A stretch of DNA of 31,800 nt, taken from contig JBPCJY010000086.1 of the NCBI GenBank assembly GCA_051004815.1, positions 1 through 31,800 on the forward strand, in the 5' to 3' direction. Of the stretch, positions 30,949 to 31,800 are shown piece by piece. The notes below the pieces were generated by a model, which worked only from the letters and a program-made list of their open reading frames with translations, was not told the DNA's origin and ran no database searches. The position numbers were made by a program, and so were the translations under genes. Each line of letters starts with the position of its first letter. Position 1 is the stretch's first letter. This DNA comes from JBBQXY01 sp051004815 (lineage in GTDB: Bacteria; Chloroflexota; Ktedonobacteria; Ktedonobacterales; Ktedonobacteraceae).

Positions 30949-31782
30949 TCAGCCTCTTTTTGTATGCCGAGCAACATAATAGCCAATTTGCTCGTCGGCG
31001 CTTTTGAGAACATCTACCACTTCGTAGTAGTGTAATGCTTGCCAGATCTGCGGGGCGATTTGTAAGATGCCTTCTTCGGGAAAATAGGCTAGGAAATTTT
31101 TGATGAGGAAACGTTGAATCGGCATGCTGATAAGTAGTCTTTTAATTTCTTCGTGGCTTGCTTCTGTTGGATGGGCCATGAGCGAGGCATCTTGTTCCAG
31201 GGGTTGGCCTGTATTGAGTCGCTGGATGTAGTAATCTTTGAACTCTCTCGTCAGATCATCAATGGTTACTTTGCCTTCACGATCAGCCAATTTGAAAAGG
31301 GATTTCACCATTACTGGCTTGTATGATCTTGAGAGGTTACGGCTCTTCGCAAAATCAAGAAACTCCTGTTTCCACTCATCAAGGGAGATTGGACGTTCTT
31401 CTAGCTTCAATTTAGCTCTAATTTGCTCAATGCGGTCACGGCGAAAATAGTAGTTTGATCGTCCGCCCACTGTTTGATGTCCATCGGGCTGTAGTTCCTG
31501 ATGTTCAACCCAACGGCGGATTCTTACTGGGTCAACACGTAATGCATATCCTAATGCAGTTGCCGATATAAGGTCATTTTCAGGCGTGATTTCTACTGTT
31601 TGTTGTTCTGTTCCGCTATCCGAATTTGATGAGGTTGATAAGCGGTACTCGTGAGGTGATTCGCTCACGCGCTGGGAGAGGAAGCTCTTCATGGCTTCAA
31701 ATGAGGAAAAGTAATCAGGGTCAATGGCTACATTCTGTTTGCTGCTCACTGATAATTTCAGCCCAAGACTATGCTCTACCAT
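30949..31782 (-). CDS. MerR-like HTH plus helicase-associated C-terminal region, possibly the 3' part of a larger gene
   Basis: A 277-aa segment. Residues about 70-125 form a MerR/excisionase-type HTH (ISATALGYALRVDPVRIRRW, then a wing ending GGRSNYYFRRDRI). Residues about 130-250 (LDEWKQEFLDFAKSRNLSRS, then YKPVMVKSLFKLADREGKVT, later IKRLLISMPIQRFLIKNFL) look like the C-terminal domain found on some large DEAD/DEAH helicases linked to restriction or defence. The frame has no stop upstream of the ATG at 31782 and is still open at the window edge, so the protein may begin outside. No helicase motifs are inside the window. The role is inferred. Confidence 0.6.
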   Translation of the reverse strand: MVEHSLGLKLSVSSKQNVAIDPDYFSSFEAMKSFLSQRVSESPHEYRLSTSSNSDSGTEQQTVEITPENDLISATALGYALRVDPVRIRRWVEHQELQPDGHQTVGGRSNYYFRRDRIEQIRAKLKLEERPISLDEWKQEFLDFAKSRNLSRSYKPVMVKSLFKLADREGKVTIDDLTREFKDYYIQRLNTGQPLEQDASLMAHPTEASHEEIKRLLISMPIQRFLIKNFLAYFPEEGILQIAPQIWQALHYYEVVDVLKSADEQIGYYVARHTKRG

Positions 31783-31800
31783 AACAGAAATAATTTGATC

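Overview
The window looks like chromosome of a large-genome bacterium, most likely a Ktedonobacteria-type Chloroflexota. This is an inference, not proven by any marker gene. It rests on a giant Ser/Thr kinase-STAND ATPase-TPR-LuxR protein, a second Hanks-type kinase, a divergent sigma factor, small XRE regulators, a processive GT2 of cellulose-synthase type, and short palindromic mobile repeats scattered between genes. I see no rRNA, tRNA or CRISPR array.

Layout. 1-5.4 kb: a 16-bp tandem repeat runs up to a two-gene operon (circularly permuted ATP-grasp ligase plus GCS2/YbdK-type carboxylate-amine ligase). It converges on a GH13 alpha-amylase-family enzyme that is translationally coupled to a TPR protein. 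5.4-6.8 kb: a small unknown protein, a 27-bp perfect hairpin, and two divergent HTH genes with back-to-back promoters that look like a small regulatory switch. 6.8-17.2 kb: mainly metabolic genes. These are an HpcH/HpaI aldolase with a D-2-hydroxyacid dehydrogenase, a secreted alpha/beta hydrolase, two overlapping D12-class adenine methyltransferases, a nitroreductase, an M20 peptidase, a metal-dependent cyclase-family hydrolase, a conserved protein of unknown function, and an SHMT-like PLP enzyme.

17.2-22.3 kb: a minus-strand signalling block, in transcription order sigma-70-like factor, BACON-like protein with a duplicated nonapeptide, a 76-bp near-perfect palindrome, and the 1154-aa kinase/STAND/LuxR regulator. 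22.3-27.1 kb: a cluster of four related miniature inverted-repeat elements set between a YCII protein, a cellulose-synthase-like GT2 with a degenerate PilZ tail, a GH18-like lipoprotein and a RepA-like ATPase. The ATPase appears truncated by one of the elements. One element (25447-25600) is intact, with 20-bp perfect terminal repeats and a 10-bp target duplication.

27.1-31.8 kb: an accessory-looking stretch of lower GC. It holds the truncated RepA-like ATPase, a short HU-like protein, a stand-alone kinase with a coiled-coil tail, a small membrane protein, a small unknown protein, a possible frameshifted gene remnant, and the 3' part of a gene with a MerR-like HTH plus a helicase-associated C-terminal region that may continue beyond the window. 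It resembles a decayed mobile or defence island, but nothing here proves a defence function.
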